The position numbers and the translations under genes are program-made. Source: an uncultured Roseiflexaceae bacterium (lineage in GTDB: Bacteria; Chloroflexota; Chloroflexia; Chloroflexales; Roseiflexaceae). From it: a stretch of 14,922 nt of DNA. Of this stretch, positions 14,878-14,922 are shown piece by piece (within the stretch, counting starts at the first letter, position 1; the number at the start of each line of letters is the position of its first letter). The stretch is taken from contig CAIPUQ010000176.1 of the NCBI GenBank assembly GCA_903868295.1, forward strand, positions 1-14,922. Reading direction: 5' to 3'. The notes under the pieces are model-generated. The model saw only the letters and a program-made list of their open reading frames with translations, did not search any database and had not been told where the DNA came from.

Positions 14878-14922
14878 ATGCATCGTTCCGAGTTACCTAC
14901 CCCGGCACTTGTGGTCGACAAA
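14878..14922 (+). CDS. N-terminus of a probable D-threonine aldolase / alanine racemase-type PLP enzyme (partial)
   Basis: The first 15 codons, MHRSELPTPALVVDK, are cut by the window edge. The ELPTPALVVD string is the characteristic start of fold-type III PLP enzymes in the D-threonine aldolase / DSD1 / N-terminal alanine racemase group, which act on D-amino acids. GAGGG (14869-14873) lies 4 nt before the ATG. The gene follows the formyltransferase by 48 bp with no terminator between, so the two are probably co-transcribed. The catalytic lysine is beyond the window. The call rests on about ten residues. Confidence 0.6.
   Translation, partial: MHRSELPTPALVVDK

Noticed and set aside
14167..14883. 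A 238-codon open frame on the minus strand
   Set aside because: It is antisense to the formyltransferase with its intact catalytic triad; its composition (many Cys, His, Arg) is that of a shadow frame.

Overview
The window reads as a stretch of bacterial chromosome with ordinary housekeeping and accessory genes. I see no phage, transposon, CRISPR or RNA gene. The best guess for the source is a Chloroflexota bacterium (class Chloroflexia or a relative). The grounds are indirect: a lipoprotein whose lipobox is followed by a long Ala/Pro/Thr/Glu linker, an exported protein ending in a Thr/Pro-rich tail, ABC permeases without adjacent ATPase genes, and balanced to slightly GC-rich composition. 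No rRNA or other phylogenetic marker is present, so this is inference.

Layout. 1-164 (+) may be the last 53 codons of an unidentified gene. 175-2851 (-) is a tight three-gene operon transcribed leftwards: two tandem-duplicated histidine phosphatases, then an FAD-dependent amine oxidase, with both junctions overlapping as GTGA. 2902-6937 (-) is a peptide/nickel-type ABC importer: a DppB-like permease, a DppC-like permease, a terminator, then a substrate-binding lipoprotein with its own 5' region and a strong terminator. No ATPase gene lies nearby. 6938-7507 is a 570-bp divergent intergenic region. 7508-12019 (+) encodes a 1503-residue exported protein made almost entirely of 28 RCC1-type repeats, enough for four seven-bladed beta-propellers. 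Every repeat carries a C-x(8-10)-C pair, and the protein has no other cysteine.

12228-14922 is a compact cluster: an ATP-grasp ligase with an amino-acid-ligase-type C-terminal region (+), a protein made of two fused YggX (Fe2+-trafficking) domains (-), a formyltransferase of the methionyl-tRNA formyltransferase fold (+), and the first 15 codons of a probable D-threonine aldolase/alanine racemase-type PLP enzyme (+). The ATP-grasp and YggX stop codons abut with no spacer. The YggX and formyltransferase genes diverge from a 40-bp gap.

Five gene starts were moved from the longest open frame on ribosome-binding-site or homology evidence: the second phosphatase (GTG 2192), the binding protein (ATG 4793), DppB (ATG 6937), the ATP-grasp gene (ATG 12228) and the YggX fusion (ATG 13991). 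The formyltransferase start was likewise set at ATG 14032. The observations most worth following are the four-propeller, fully Cys-paired RCC1 protein and the fused double YggX. The link between ligase, formyltransferase and PLP enzyme is only a hypothesis.
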